The translations under genes were made by a program, and so were the position numbers. A stretch of 64,000 nt of DNA from Thermohalobaculum sp963700775. GTDB taxonomy: Bacteria > Pseudomonadota > Alphaproteobacteria > Rhodobacterales > Rhodobacteraceae. How positions within the stretch are numbered: the stretch's first letter is position 1; every line of letters begins with the position of its first letter. This document shows positions 1-7,643 of the stretch, piece after piece. The notes beneath the pieces were generated by a model. That model made no database searches and was not told the DNA's origin. It saw nothing but the letters and a program-made list of their open reading frames with translations. Location of the stretch: positions 434,001 through 498,000 of the forward strand of contig CAVOYU010000006.1 of NCBI GenBank assembly GCA_963700775.1, given 5' to 3'.

Positions 1-89
1 CGCTGGGTCAAATGGCGCGCGGCTGTTGTATGATAGACGTCAAGGCGAACCGCAGCGGCCCTGCCCGATGCGGTCGATGCGGAGGCAAG

Positions 90-1199
90 ATGGCAGGCCG
101 GAACAGGACTGGGAAGCAGGGCGAAGCCTTGCCGCTTGGCGTGAAGGTCGCGTTTCTCTCGGCGCCCGAGACCCATCAAGGCGTCGACAGGGTCGAGGCA
201 CGTGAAACCCGCATGGCCTGGGTGTTCCTCGCCGGCGACCGGGTGCTGAAGCTGAAGAAGCCGGTGCGGTATCCGTTTCTCGACTATTCGACCGTCGAGA
301 AGCGCCACCGTGTCTGCGCCGACGAGGTAAGGCTGAACCGGCGGCTGGCGCCGGGTGTGTATCTGGGCCTGAGCCGCCTCACCGTCGAGCGCGACGGCGC
401 TCTTGCCATTGACGGCGACGGTCCCGTGGCCGACTGGCTGGTGGTGATGCGCCGGCTGCCCGACGCGCTGATGCTCGACCAGGCAATCCGAACGGGCACG
501 GCGACGCCCGAGCGTCTTGCGGCGGTCGGCGAACGGCTGGCGCGCTTCTACCGGGATCTGCAGCCGGTTCCCGTGGCGCCGGACACGTATCTCTCGCGCT
601 TCACCCGCGTGCTGGCCGAGAACCGGCGGGTGTTCGGCCACAGTGCATTCAACACGGCGGGCAGCCGGGGCGCGGACATCTCGCGCCGGCTGAAGTCCCT
701 GCTGATGTCGGAGCCGGAGATCGTCACGGACCGCGCCGCTGCGCGCCGGATCGTGGAAGGGCATGGGGACTTGCGGCCGGAGCATGTGTGCCTCTCTGAT
801 CCGCCGGTCATCATCGACTGCCTGGAGTTCTCGCGGGATCTGCGGCTGCTCGATCCCTTCGACGAGCTCGGCTATCTGACGATGGAATGCGCCGCGCTCG
901 GCGCGGCTTGGGTGCGCGCGGCGTTGATCGACCCATGTGCGGAACTGCTGCAGGACCGGCCCACGGTCCGGCTGATGGACTTCTACACCGCCTACCGGGC
1001 AACCTTCCGCGCCCGCCAGGCGCTCGCGCATCTCCTGGACCCGCACCCGCGCACGCCTGCAAAGTGGATACCCCAGGCGGTTCGATATCTCGAGGAGGCG
1101 GAAGCGGCCGCGGCTAGCCTTCGCCTTCCAGCAACTCGACGAGTGACCCATCCTCATGGAGGCGGCGGATCGCCGAAGCGAAAAGCGGCGCCGCGGTGA
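90..1199 (+). CDS. COG2187-type aminoglycoside phosphotransferase-fold kinase
   Basis: Predicted cytoplasmic small-molecule kinase of 369 aa with the aminoglycoside phosphotransferase/protein-kinase-like fold; substrate unknown. The catalytic loop HGDLRPEHVCL lies at about residue 225 and is followed by IIDCLEFSRDLR, which supplies the metal-binding acidic residue. A possible ATP-lysine stretch, VLKLKKPVRYPFLDY, lies near the N-terminus. Longer COG2187 relatives carry an extra P-loop domain that is absent here. I chose the ATG at 90 because GGAGG sits five bases upstream; the frame is open further upstream without a better start. The 3' end overlaps the convergent prs gene by 86 bp. Family confidence is good, function is open. 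Confidence 0.72.
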   Translation: MAGRNRTGKQGEALPLGVKVAFLSAPETHQGVDRVEARETRMAWVFLAGDRVLKLKKPVRYPFLDYSTVEKRHRVCADEVRLNRRLAPGVYLGLSRLTVERDGALAIDGDGPVADWLVVMRRLPDALMLDQAIRTGTATPERLAAVGERLARFYRDLQPVPVAPDTYLSRFTRVLAENRRVFGHSAFNTAGSRGADISRRLKSLLMSEPEIVTDRAAARRIVEGHGDLRPEHVCLSDPPVIIDCLEFSRDLRLLDPFDELGYLTMECAALGAAWVRAALIDPCAELLQDRPTVRLMDFYTAYRATFRARQALAHLLDPHPRTPAKWIPQAVRYLEEAEAAAASLRLPATRRVTHPHGGGGSPKRKAAPR

Positions 1200-2091
1200 C
1201 GATCTCGAGGCGCCGCCCGGCGAGGCCGGAAGGCAGGCGGAAAGGCGGGACGGTGTCGGAAACCAGCCAGCGCGCGATTTCGGGCCGCGCGAGCACCTCG
1301 GCGGCGGCGCCGGTGAACAGCCCATGACCGGCCAGCGCGATCACCTCCCGCGCCCCCTGATCGAGCAAGGCCTCCGCTGCGCGGAGCATGGTGCCGCCCG
1401 AGCTGATCATGTCGTCCACGACGAGCACCGTGGCCCCTTTGATCTCGCCGACCAGCCGGTCCCCGCTGACGACGCCGGCGCTGCGGCGCTTCTCCACGAA
1501 TGCAGACTGGACAGGCCGGCCGAGCCCGCTCTCCAGCATCTCTCGGAAGAGCTGGGCACGCTTGACGCCGCCCGGGTCGGGCGACGCAACCGCGAGCCGG
1601 CCGGCACCGAGGCCGGGCAGCAGGTGTTCGATGAACAGGCGCCTGGTGTCCAGGTGCCAGGCGTTGATACGGAACGCGTTCTGGAAGGCGACGATGTTGT
1701 GCACGTCGAGCGTGACCACCGCATCCGTGCCGATGGCCTCGAAAAGCTGCGCAATGTAGCGCGTGCTGACGGGATCCCGGGGCTTGGTCTGCCGGTCCTT
1801 GCGCGAATAGGCGAGGTAAGGGATAACCGCCGTGACCCGGTCCGCACCCCCCTCGCGCAGGGCGCCAATGAAGAACAGCAGCCGGACCAGCTTGTCGTTG
1901 GCGCTTTGATCCGGTTCGCCATGTAGGCTCTGGACGACATAGACATCGGCGCCCCGCACGCTGGCGAGCGGCCGGGCCTTGTGCTCGCCGTCCTCGAAGC
2001 TGCGTTCCTCGTGCGGGCTCAGGGCCAGGCCCAGGGCGGCGGCGATCGGTTCCCCCAGATAGCGGGTCGCATCGAGCGCGAAGAGTTTCAT
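1114..2091 (-). CDS. prs: Ribose-phosphate pyrophosphokinase (PRPP synthase)
   Basis: Makes PRPP from ribose 5-phosphate and ATP, the entry point to nucleotide, histidine and tryptophan synthesis. The 325-aa protein shows the flexible-loop segment YSRKDRQTKPRDPVS, the conserved VTLDVHN, and the PRPP-binding loop VLVVDDMISSGGTM. That loop differs from the usual DDMVDTAGT of housekeeping Prs, so this may be a divergent second copy. The start at 2091 follows a GGAGCGG ribosome site and overlaps the stop of the upstream amidotransferase as ATGA, so the two are translationally coupled. That pairing suggests PRPP and glutamine chemistry share a pathway, but no product can be inferred. Confidence 0.88.
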   Translation of the reverse strand: MKLFALDATRYLGEPIAAALGLALSPHEERSFEDGEHKARPLASVRGADVYVVQSLHGEPDQSANDKLVRLLFFIGALREGGADRVTAVIPYLAYSRKDRQTKPRDPVSTRYIAQLFEAIGTDAVVTLDVHNIVAFQNAFRINAWHLDTRRLFIEHLLPGLGAGRLAVASPDPGGVKRAQLFREMLESGLGRPVQSAFVEKRRSAGVVSGDRLVGEIKGATVLVVDDMISSGGTMLRAAEALLDQGAREVIALAGHGLFTGAAAEVLARPEIARWLVSDTVPPFRLPSGLAGRRLEIVTAAPLFASAIRRLHEDGSLVELLEGEG

Positions 2092-2879
2092 TTCCGCTCC
2101 GTGGGTTGAACGGACCTCGCGGGGAGGCGCCATGGCTCGAAAGACAGCAGGTAATCCGGACCGACCGCGAGCACCGTTCCGTTGGGAGCACCCGTCCATC
2201 GGTCTTCGGCAGTCAGGGGTCCGGACGCCACCTCGACGGCGCGATACGCCGAACTTGTCCCGTGACGCACATGCGGCCGACCGCAGATTTCACAATGGAT
2301 AACCTCGTTGCGCTCGAGAAGCCATAGTGTCCGGTTCAGCCGCGAGCCCACGCGCAGTTCATCGTCGGTCAGCACGATGTTGAGGCCGACGGCCGACGCG
2401 AGATCCACCTCATGGCACCAGGCGACAATACTCTCGAGCCCTTCGCGCGCCGTGCCTCGCAGATCCGTCTGCGGGCCTCGCGACCAGCGGGTCAGCAAGT
2501 AGCGAAACAGGTGCTCGCTGTCGGTCTGTCCCTTGACCTCGGCACGGTGCAGCGGGTTGATCTCGTCCAGCATACGAAGGCGGACCTGCTCGAAGTTGGG
2601 CACGGAACCGTTGTGCGCGAAGATGAACCGGCCATGGATGAAGGGATGGGTGTTCTTCTGGCCCGGCGGCCCGAAGGTGGCCCGGCGGACATCTGCGACG
2701 ACCGTGTGTGCATAGCCGCGGGCCGCCTTCTTGGCGAAATGCTCTCCGTCCCAGACCGCCCAACTCTCTTTTTCGATCATTGGGACTCCGTCGGCATAAT
2801 CGGCCACGCCCCACCCGTGGCCATGCGCATTCCCCTCGGCTGAATGGTGCTTCCGCGTCCTGCGGCGGATGTCCTTCAC
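2088..2879 (-). CDS. Class II glutamine amidotransferase-like protein lacking the N-terminal nucleophile region
   Basis: A 263-aa protein with most of a class II (Ntn-type) glutamine amidotransferase domain: HGWGVADY near residue 20, a VRRATFG segment, the FAHNGSVPNF motif and GQTDSEH. These enzymes need a cysteine as residue 1 or 2, within a leading segment of about 40-60 residues. Here the frame begins at GTG 2879 and is closed by a TAG about 13 codons upstream, and no Met-Cys start appears in any minus-strand frame up to 3000. It is therefore either N-terminally truncated and inactive as a glutaminase, or a non-catalytic relative. It is coupled to prs by an ATGA overlap. Upstream lies a scar region with gene fragments, which fits truncation. 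Confidence 0.75.
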   Translation of the reverse strand: MKDIRRRTRKHHSAEGNAHGHGWGVADYADGVPMIEKESWAVWDGEHFAKKAARGYAHTVVADVRRATFGPPGQKNTHPFIHGRFIFAHNGSVPNFEQVRLRMLDEINPLHRAEVKGQTDSEHLFRYLLTRWSRGPQTDLRGTAREGLESIVAWCHEVDLASAVGLNIVLTDDELRVGSRLNRTLWLLERNEVIHCEICGRPHVRHGTSSAYRAVEVASGPLTAEDRWTGAPNGTVLAVGPDYLLSFEPWRLPARSVQPTERK

Positions 2880-3203
2880 GACCTGTTCAGCCGCCGCCTT
2901 CGGTGTCCCGGATTTCTATCTCATCTCCACTCCATCGCGGTTACGATGAGCCAGAAATCCTCCGTTAGCCAATCACGTCAAATCGGCCCATAGGCGCTGG
3001 CGGGGCACACTGTAGTCGCGTAGGCGACCTGAATCCTGTTATGCAATCAACCAGATTGTACATTCCGCCCCCTCCGACCAGGGGGTGGCGATCGTTTGGC
3101 GGTGAGCCCAAGCACGTCTCTAGTCGAGAAAACTTCTCAAAAAAGCGTCGGCTCCCGGTGCTTCGTTGCTCTGGCATGCTGCCGATCGGTACAGTTCCGG
3201 CTC
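2880..3203. other. Intergenic stretch with no supported gene
   Basis: No reading frame here has recognisable protein similarity on either strand. The region lies between the truncated amidotransferase and two gene remnants, so it is probably part of the same deletion scar. Confidence 0.5.
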
Positions 3204-3353
3204 TCAGCCGCTGCAAGGGAACGACTTGCGCAGCATGCTCATGAGCGCCTCGCCGGCCGACATCTTCATGCGCACCGAATAGTCCTGATTGACCCATTTC
3301 ACGAAGGCCCAGCGCATCTCGTCGGCGGCGTTCTGGGCGGGCGGGCAGATCTG
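3204..3353 (-). pseudogene. 3' fragment of a Rap1a/Tai-type secreted protein
   Basis: About 49 codons remain. They resemble the C-terminal half of the Rap1a/Tai immunity-like family: a leading ICPP cysteine, a helical middle (FVKWVNQDYSVRMKMSAGEA), and the closing hydrophobic helix with LRKSFPC. The signal peptide and N-terminal half are absent. Upstream similarity stops at about 3353, directly against an oppositely oriented ccmI fragment. The family assignment rests on the paired cysteines and the L-x-x-x-FPC ending and is moderate. Confidence 0.45.
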
Positions 3354-3362
3354 CCTGCCGGA

Positions 3363-3545
3363 GCCGATCTCAATCCCGACGATCTGGAAGGCTGGCTGAT
3401 GCTGATCCGCTCCTACGCGGTCCTGCAGGACGCCGAGCGGGCGACGGCCGCGGCGGCGAAGGCACTGGCGCACTTTTCCGGAAGGCCGCAGCAGCAGGCG
3501 TCGATCCGGGCGACCGCAAATGAGTTCGGCATTTCGGCGAACTAG
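3363..3545 (+). pseudogene. 3' fragment of a CcmI-like cytochrome c biogenesis TPR protein
   Basis: The last 60 codons of this frame read NPDDLEGWLMLIRSYAVL followed by AERATAAAAKALAHF, which matches the TPR segment at the C-terminal end of CcmI-type cytochrome c maturation proteins. The rest of the frame upstream (from 3096) has no coding character, and no other ccm gene is nearby. This is a remnant. It abuts the Rap1a-like fragment in opposite orientation, so at least one rearrangement joined unrelated gene ends here. Confidence 0.5.
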
Positions 3546-3618
3546 CGCCTTGGGGAAAGGTCAGAATCAGCAGAGGCCGTCGTCATTCACCGCGGGCGAC
3601 ACGTCCCGGGCTCATCGG

Positions 3619-4311
3619 TCAGATTCCGAGAAACGGCTGCGCAAGCCTCGGAATCAGGCTGCGAAACCGGAGCGGAGCATCCGTTACCGCGAGGCAGATG
3701 CACGGCTCCTCCGGGCCTGCGGCGGGCTCGTGCTCGACTGTCGCGTCGGCTTCTTCGACGTCGCCTCGGCGGAACCAGGCTCCCTGGTCGTAGAAGGAGC
3801 CGGCGAGCACCAGCGTCAGTTCCAGGCCCCTGTGCCCGTGGTCGGGAACCTTCATGCCCGCCGGGATGTAGAGCAGGCGCGCCTTCGCCCCCGATGCTCC
3901 GGTATCGATCGGAAGATGCCGCACGCCGCCTCCCAGCGACCGCCACCGGACGCTGTCGATGTCGCCGCCCACATAGTCGCGAAGCGGGTGCGGCAGAATG
4001 CAAGGTTTGCCCGGCCGCCCGGCCGGTCCCGGCGACCGCGAAGTGGCAGGCTGCGCAGCCGGGTCGGCGGCACCTGGTCGACCCGACCGTTCGACTTGAG
4101 CGAGAAGCGCCGAGAGCAGCTCATCGGAAACCTCCGCTGCCGCCTCTTCCTCGATCAGCGTACCGCCGATCGACTCGGCAAGTGCCAGCGCCTCGCGGCA
4201 TTGCGGGCAGAGTGCCATATGGGTCGCGACGAGCACGCTCGTGGCCTCGTCGAGTTCGCCTGTGGCGTAGGCGAGGATGAGATCGTCGCCAACATGATGC
4301 CTGATGGTCAT
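3619..4311 (-). CDS. chrR: ChrR-type zinc anti-sigma factor
   Basis: Holds its partner ECF sigma factor inactive until singlet oxygen or related stress releases it. The 230-aa protein has the zinc-binding anti-sigma domain with His6, His31, Cys35 and Cys38 (TH-MALCPQC), the same positions as in Rhodobacter sphaeroides ChrR. It also has a C-terminal cupin (ChrR-like domain) with PDHGHRGLE and a late CICL pair. A Pro/Ala-rich linker joins the two. The start at 4311 overlaps the sigma gene stop as ATGA, so sigma and anti-sigma are co-translated. The longer in-frame extension upstream runs through the sigma gene and is not real. Confidence 0.9.
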   Translation of the reverse strand: MTIRHHVGDDLILAYATGELDEATSVLVATHMALCPQCREALALAESIGGTLIEEEAAAEVSDELLSALLAQVERSGRPGAADPAAQPATSRSPGPAGRPGKPCILPHPLRDYVGGDIDSVRWRSLGGGVRHLPIDTGASGAKARLLYIPAGMKVPDHGHRGLELTLVLAGSFYDQGAWFRRGDVEEADATVEHEPAAGPEEPCICLAVTDAPLRFRSLIPRLAQPFLGI

Positions 4312-4901
4312 AGCAATCCTCCCGACTGTGGCGCGAGGCGTGTCCGGAGATGCCCGAAAGCCAGGCGGATGCGGGATTTCACGGTGCCGACCGGCAGGCC
4401 GAGCCGCCGGGCGATCGCGTCGTGGGATTCGTCCTCGAAGAATGAGAGCCGCAGCACCTCGCGCTGCGACTCGCTGAGTTCGGCCATCGCCCGGGCAACA
4501 TGCTCGGCCCGGTCGCGCCCGGCCACCGCGGACTCGCCCTCCGGGGCGTCGTTCGGGACGAAGGCGGGATCGTTCGGATCGATCTCTGGTCGCCGCTCGC
4601 GGCGGAACGCGTCGATCCGCCGGTTGCGGGCAATCGTGTAGATCCACGTCGCCGCCGACGCCTTTTCGGGATCGAAGAGATGAGCCTTCGTCCAGACGGC
4701 GACGAAGGCCTCCTGCAGAACCTCCTCGACGCGCGCTTCGCTGTCGCCGAACCGCGCGAAGTATGACTTCAGCCGCGGCGCGAAGTGCCTGAACAGCGCC
4801 GCGAATGCCTGGCGATCCTTCGTTTCGGCCACCGCGCTCAGATGCGCCGACATCTCGTCGCGCACGGACGACCCGTCGGTGCTGTTCGCTGTATCCGTCA
4901 T
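4308..4901 (-). CDS. rpoE: ECF11-type RNA polymerase sigma factor (RpoE/ChrR family)
   Basis: A 197-aa extracytoplasmic-function sigma factor. Region 2 runs from FAALFRHFAPRLKSYF through ATWIYTIARNRRIDAFRRE, and region 4 carries LSESQREVLRLSFFED and a helix-turn-helix ending in VGTVKSRIRLAFGHLR. Its neighbour ChrR places it in the singlet-oxygen response group. I prefer the ATG at 4901. The alternative ATG at 4988 lies only about nine bases from the -10 element of the promoter below, which would leave almost no leader. A TGATCC-N16-CGTA promoter upstream fits autoregulation. Confidence 0.88.
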   Translation of the reverse strand: MTDTANSTDGSSVRDEMSAHLSAVAETKDRQAFAALFRHFAPRLKSYFARFGDSEARVEEVLQEAFVAVWTKAHLFDPEKASAATWIYTIARNRRIDAFRRERRPEIDPNDPAFVPNDAPEGESAVAGRDRAEHVARAMAELSESQREVLRLSFFEDESHDAIARRLGLPVGTVKSRIRLAFGHLRTRLAPQSGGLL

Positions 4902-4996
4902 TCCGACGCCGAGACTCCCAGCCGCTGGCGGCCCGTGGCGGGTGCCGGGGCGCTTGTCGGACAGCCGTATCACATTCTTGGCATTCATGCTCCTGA

Positions 4997-5022
4997 TACG
5001 CGCGGTCGGCGCGACCGGATCA
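4997..5022 (-). promoter_or_regulatory. Predicted ECF11 (RpoE) promoter for rpoE-chrR
   Basis: On the minus strand TGATCC (5022-5017) is followed after 16 bases by CGTATC (5000-4995). This matches the -35/-10 pattern of RpoE-ChrR-type promoters. It points at rpoE, giving an untranslated leader of roughly 90 bases before ATG 4901. Confidence 0.75.
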
Positions 5023-5045
5023 TTCAGGGTGGGAAATTCTTTATG

Positions 5046-5071
5046 TGATCCGTTTCGGCTCCGCCGCCGTA
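5046..5071 (+). promoter_or_regulatory. Predicted ECF11 (RpoE) promoter for the seven-gene operon
   Basis: TGATCC (5046-5051) is followed after 16 bases by CGTAAC (5068-5073) on the plus strand. It has the same elements and spacing as the oppositely directed promoter 24 bp away, and it lies about 40 bases before the first gene of the operon. Two independent matches back to back between the regulator and its likely target are strong evidence. Confidence 0.78.
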
Positions 5072-5107
5072 ACTCGTTCAACAGAAGCGGGCGCGGAGAT
5101 GCACAAG

Positions 5108-6373
5108 ATGGAACGACTGAGAATCGCGGTTGTGGGGGCGGGAATCGCGGGGCTCGGCGCTGCCTGGCTGCTGTCGAGGCGGCACGATGTGGTACTGTTC
5201 GAGGCCGACAGCCGGCTCGGCGGTCACGCGCGCACCGTCGAGGTTCCGGGGCCGGTCGGCGCGATCCCGGTGGATACGGGCTTCATCGTCTACAATCACG
5301 TCAACTACCCGCATCTGACGGGCCTGTTCCGGCACCTCGGCGTGGCTACGAAGCGGAGCGACATGTCCTTCGCCGTGACCGTCGACGAAGGCGCCATAGA
5401 GTATGGGTGCAAGACGATCAACGCCGCGCTCGCGCAGCGCGCCAACGCGCTTCGCCCCGCCTTCTGGCGCATGGTCCGCGACATCATGCTGTTCAACCGC
5501 ACGGCGCTGGCCGTAGCTCAGAGCCACCCGCGGATGACCATCGACGGCCTGATCCGGCACCAGGGGTTCGGCGAGTGGTTCACGCGCTACTACCTGCTGC
5601 CGATGAGCGGCGCGATCTGGTCGACCCCGCGCGAGCAGATGCGGAGCTTCCCGGCGCTCGCGCTGGCGCGGTTCTTCGAGAACCACGGCCTGCTGTCGCT
5701 CAACGGCCAGCACCAGTGGTGGACCGTGGAAGGCGGCTCACGGGAGTACGTCGCCCGCATGGCATCGACCATGCGCGCCGAAGTGCGGCTGAGCTCGCCC
5801 GTCAAGGCCGTCGAGCGCGACGGCGACGGCGTCACGATGCACGTGGCCGGGGCGCCGGCCGAGCGCTTCGACCAGGTCGTCTTCGCCTGCCATTCCGACC
5901 AGGCGCTGCGCATCCTCGCCGATGCCGATCTGCCGGAACGGCGCGTGCTGGAGCGTGTCCGCTACCAGCCGAACCGCGCCGTCCTCCATACCGATGCCAC
6001 ACAGATGCCGAAGCGCCGCGCCTGCTGGTCGAGCTGGGTTTACCAGGCGTCGAGCACGGCCGAAGAAGGCGCCGCTTCGGTGACCTACTGGATGAACAGC
6101 CTGCAGGGCATCTCCGGCGACACTCCGCTCTTCCTGACCCTGAACCCGGCCCGCGAAATCCCGGAGGACCGGATACTCGACGAGCACGTCTGCCACCATC
6201 CGCAGTTCGACCTCCATGCGCTGGCCGCCCAGGCCGAGCTGCCCTCGGTCCAGGGCCGTCGCGGAGCGTGGTTCTGCGGCGCCTGGACGCGACATGGCTT
6301 CCACGAGGACGGCCTCGCCAGCGCGGTCGGCGTGGCCGAACGGCTGGGAGTGACGCCGCCATGGCAGCACTGA
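5108..6373 (+). CDS. FAD-dependent flavin amine oxidase/desaturase-like protein (first gene of the RpoE operon)
   Basis: A 421-aa flavoprotein. The Rossmann FAD motif VVGAGIAGLGAAWLLSRR starts at residue 7 and is followed by LFEADSRLGGHARTVEV, and the C-terminal flavin-contact segment ends in WTRHGFHEDGLASAV. Relatives are labelled amine oxidase or NAD(P)-binding protein. In R. sphaeroides the homologous cluster (RSP_1091-1087) belongs to the RpoE regulon and is tied to modified (furan) fatty acid metabolism, so a lipid-modifying oxidation is plausible here. The ATG at 5108 has GGAG nine bases upstream. Its stop overlaps the DUF1365 start by 13 bp. Confidence 0.85.
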   Translation: MERLRIAVVGAGIAGLGAAWLLSRRHDVVLFEADSRLGGHARTVEVPGPVGAIPVDTGFIVYNHVNYPHLTGLFRHLGVATKRSDMSFAVTVDEGAIEYGCKTINAALAQRANALRPAFWRMVRDIMLFNRTALAVAQSHPRMTIDGLIRHQGFGEWFTRYYLLPMSGAIWSTPREQMRSFPALALARFFENHGLLSLNGQHQWWTVEGGSREYVARMASTMRAEVRLSSPVKAVERDGDGVTMHVAGAPAERFDQVVFACHSDQALRILADADLPERRVLERVRYQPNRAVLHTDATQMPKRRACWSSWVYQASSTAEEGAASVTYWMNSLQGISGDTPLFLTLNPAREIPEDRILDEHVCHHPQFDLHALAAQAELPSVQGRRGAWFCGAWTRHGFHEDGLASAVGVAERLGVTPPWQH

Positions 6374-7122
6374 GCCCCTCCGTCGTCCGGGCGCGCGTCA
6401 CCCATGCGCGCCGCGTCCCGGTGCGCAACAGCTTCGCCTACCGGGTCGACTACGTGCTGGTGAGCGAGCGCCAGCTCGCCGGAGGGCCGCTGCCGCGGCT
6501 GTTCTCCTGCGGGCGGCGGAACCTCGTCTCGCTGCGTCCGGGCGACCACGGCTTCTCCGGCGAGGGCGGTGCCGCCTGGGTCCGGCGGATCGCGGCCGAG
6601 GCGGGGATCGGCGGCGTGGCCGACATCGCGCTGCTGACCCATCCGCGCTATTGGGGGTATGTCTTCAACCCGGTCAGCTTCTGGTTCATGTCGGACCGCG
6701 CCGGCTCCCTGGTCGCCGTGCTGGCCGAGGTCCACAACACCTTCGGCGACCGGCACTGCTATCTTTGCCACGTTGGGGACGGTGGCGCCATCGGACCCGC
6801 CGACTGGGTCGAGGCCGACAAGCGCTTCCACGTCTCGCCCTTCTTCGGCATCGAGGGACGCTACCGCTTCCGCTTCGCCCTCGACGAGCGCCGCGTCGCG
6901 GTCTGGATCGACTATGACGACGGCAAGGACGGCGGGCTCAGCACCGCGCTGATCGGCGAGCGCCGGCCGCTCACGGATGCCGAGCTCCTCCGCGCGCTGG
7001 TCCGCCGCCCGCTCGGTGCCGCGAAGACCATGGCGCTGATCCACTGGCAGGCGCTGAAGCTGCTCTTCAAGGGCCTGCGCTACCGGAACCGGCCCGAGCC
7101 GCCGCGGGAGCGCGTGACATGA
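6361..7122 (+). CDS. DUF1365 family protein
   Basis: A 253-aa DUF1365 member, recognised from the opening VVRARVTHARRVPVRNSFAY, the central LLTHPRYWGYVFNPVSFW and the LAEVHNTFGDRHCY segment. No enzyme activity is established; the gene regularly follows the flavoprotein of the same cluster and sometimes cyclopropane-fatty-acid synthases, pointing to lipid modification. ATG 6361 lies inside the upstream coding end, and its stop overlaps the next start as ATGA. The frame is open for 490 codons upstream, but that part is an out-of-frame shadow of the flavoprotein. Confidence 0.88.
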   Translation: MAALSPSVVRARVTHARRVPVRNSFAYRVDYVLVSERQLAGGPLPRLFSCGRRNLVSLRPGDHGFSGEGGAAWVRRIAAEAGIGGVADIALLTHPRYWGYVFNPVSFWFMSDRAGSLVAVLAEVHNTFGDRHCYLCHVGDGGAIGPADWVEADKRFHVSPFFGIEGRYRFRFALDERRVAVWIDYDDGKDGGLSTALIGERRPLTDAELLRALVRRPLGAAKTMALIHWQALKLLFKGLRYRNRPEPPRERVT

Positions 7123-7643
7123 GACGCCTGGCCGCAGCGCTCGCGCTCTCCCTCGCCGCCGGCGGGCCGGCAGGGGCGACCGCCATTCCCACCGAGCTGC
7201 AGGGACTGGTCAGCACGCCCCGGCCCGCCGGGTGCAGCGAGTACAGCTTCCTCCTCTGGGACTTCTACCGGGCCGAGCTCTGGAGCGATGCGAGCCGCCT
7301 GCCGGGCGATGCCTTCGGCCTGTCGCTGACCTACCGCACGCGCTTCAGACGCGCCGAGCTCGTCGACAGTTCGGTCGACGAGATGGTGCGCATCTCGGGC
7401 CGGCCGGAAGCGGCCTTCGCCGCGGCGCGGCAGGAGATGGCGGAGCTCTTCCGCGACGTGACCCCGGGCGATCGCATTACTGCCTGGCGCGCGGCGCCGG
7501 ACCGGTTGCTGATCTTCGTCAATGGCCAGGAGACGGGAACGCTGACCCGTGAGGTTGACCTGTTCCTCGGCATCTGGCTGGCCGAGGAGACGCGGCACCC
7601 CGAAGGCCGGGCGGCGCTGCTAGGGGGGCGCTGCGATGGCTGA
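7119..7643 (+). CDS. Chalcone isomerase-like exported protein
   Basis: 174 aa with a probable Sec signal peptide (Ala-rich hydrophobic stretch over the first 22 residues). The mature part resembles the bacterial chalcone-isomerase-like fold (PF16036 type): FLLWDFYRAELWSDASRL, then LTYRTRFRRAELVDSSVDEM, then DRLLIFVNGQETGTL. In plants and bacteria some members of this fold bind fatty acids rather than chalcone. It is translationally coupled at both ends (ATGA upstream, 8-bp overlap downstream). It is an addition relative to the five-gene R. sphaeroides cluster as I recall it. Confidence 0.72.
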   Translation: MRRLAAALALSLAAGGPAGATAIPTELQGLVSTPRPAGCSEYSFLLWDFYRAELWSDASRLPGDAFGLSLTYRTRFRRAELVDSSVDEMVRISGRPEAAFAAARQEMAELFRDVTPGDRITAWRAAPDRLLIFVNGQETGTLTREVDLFLGIWLAEETRHPEGRAALLGGRCDG

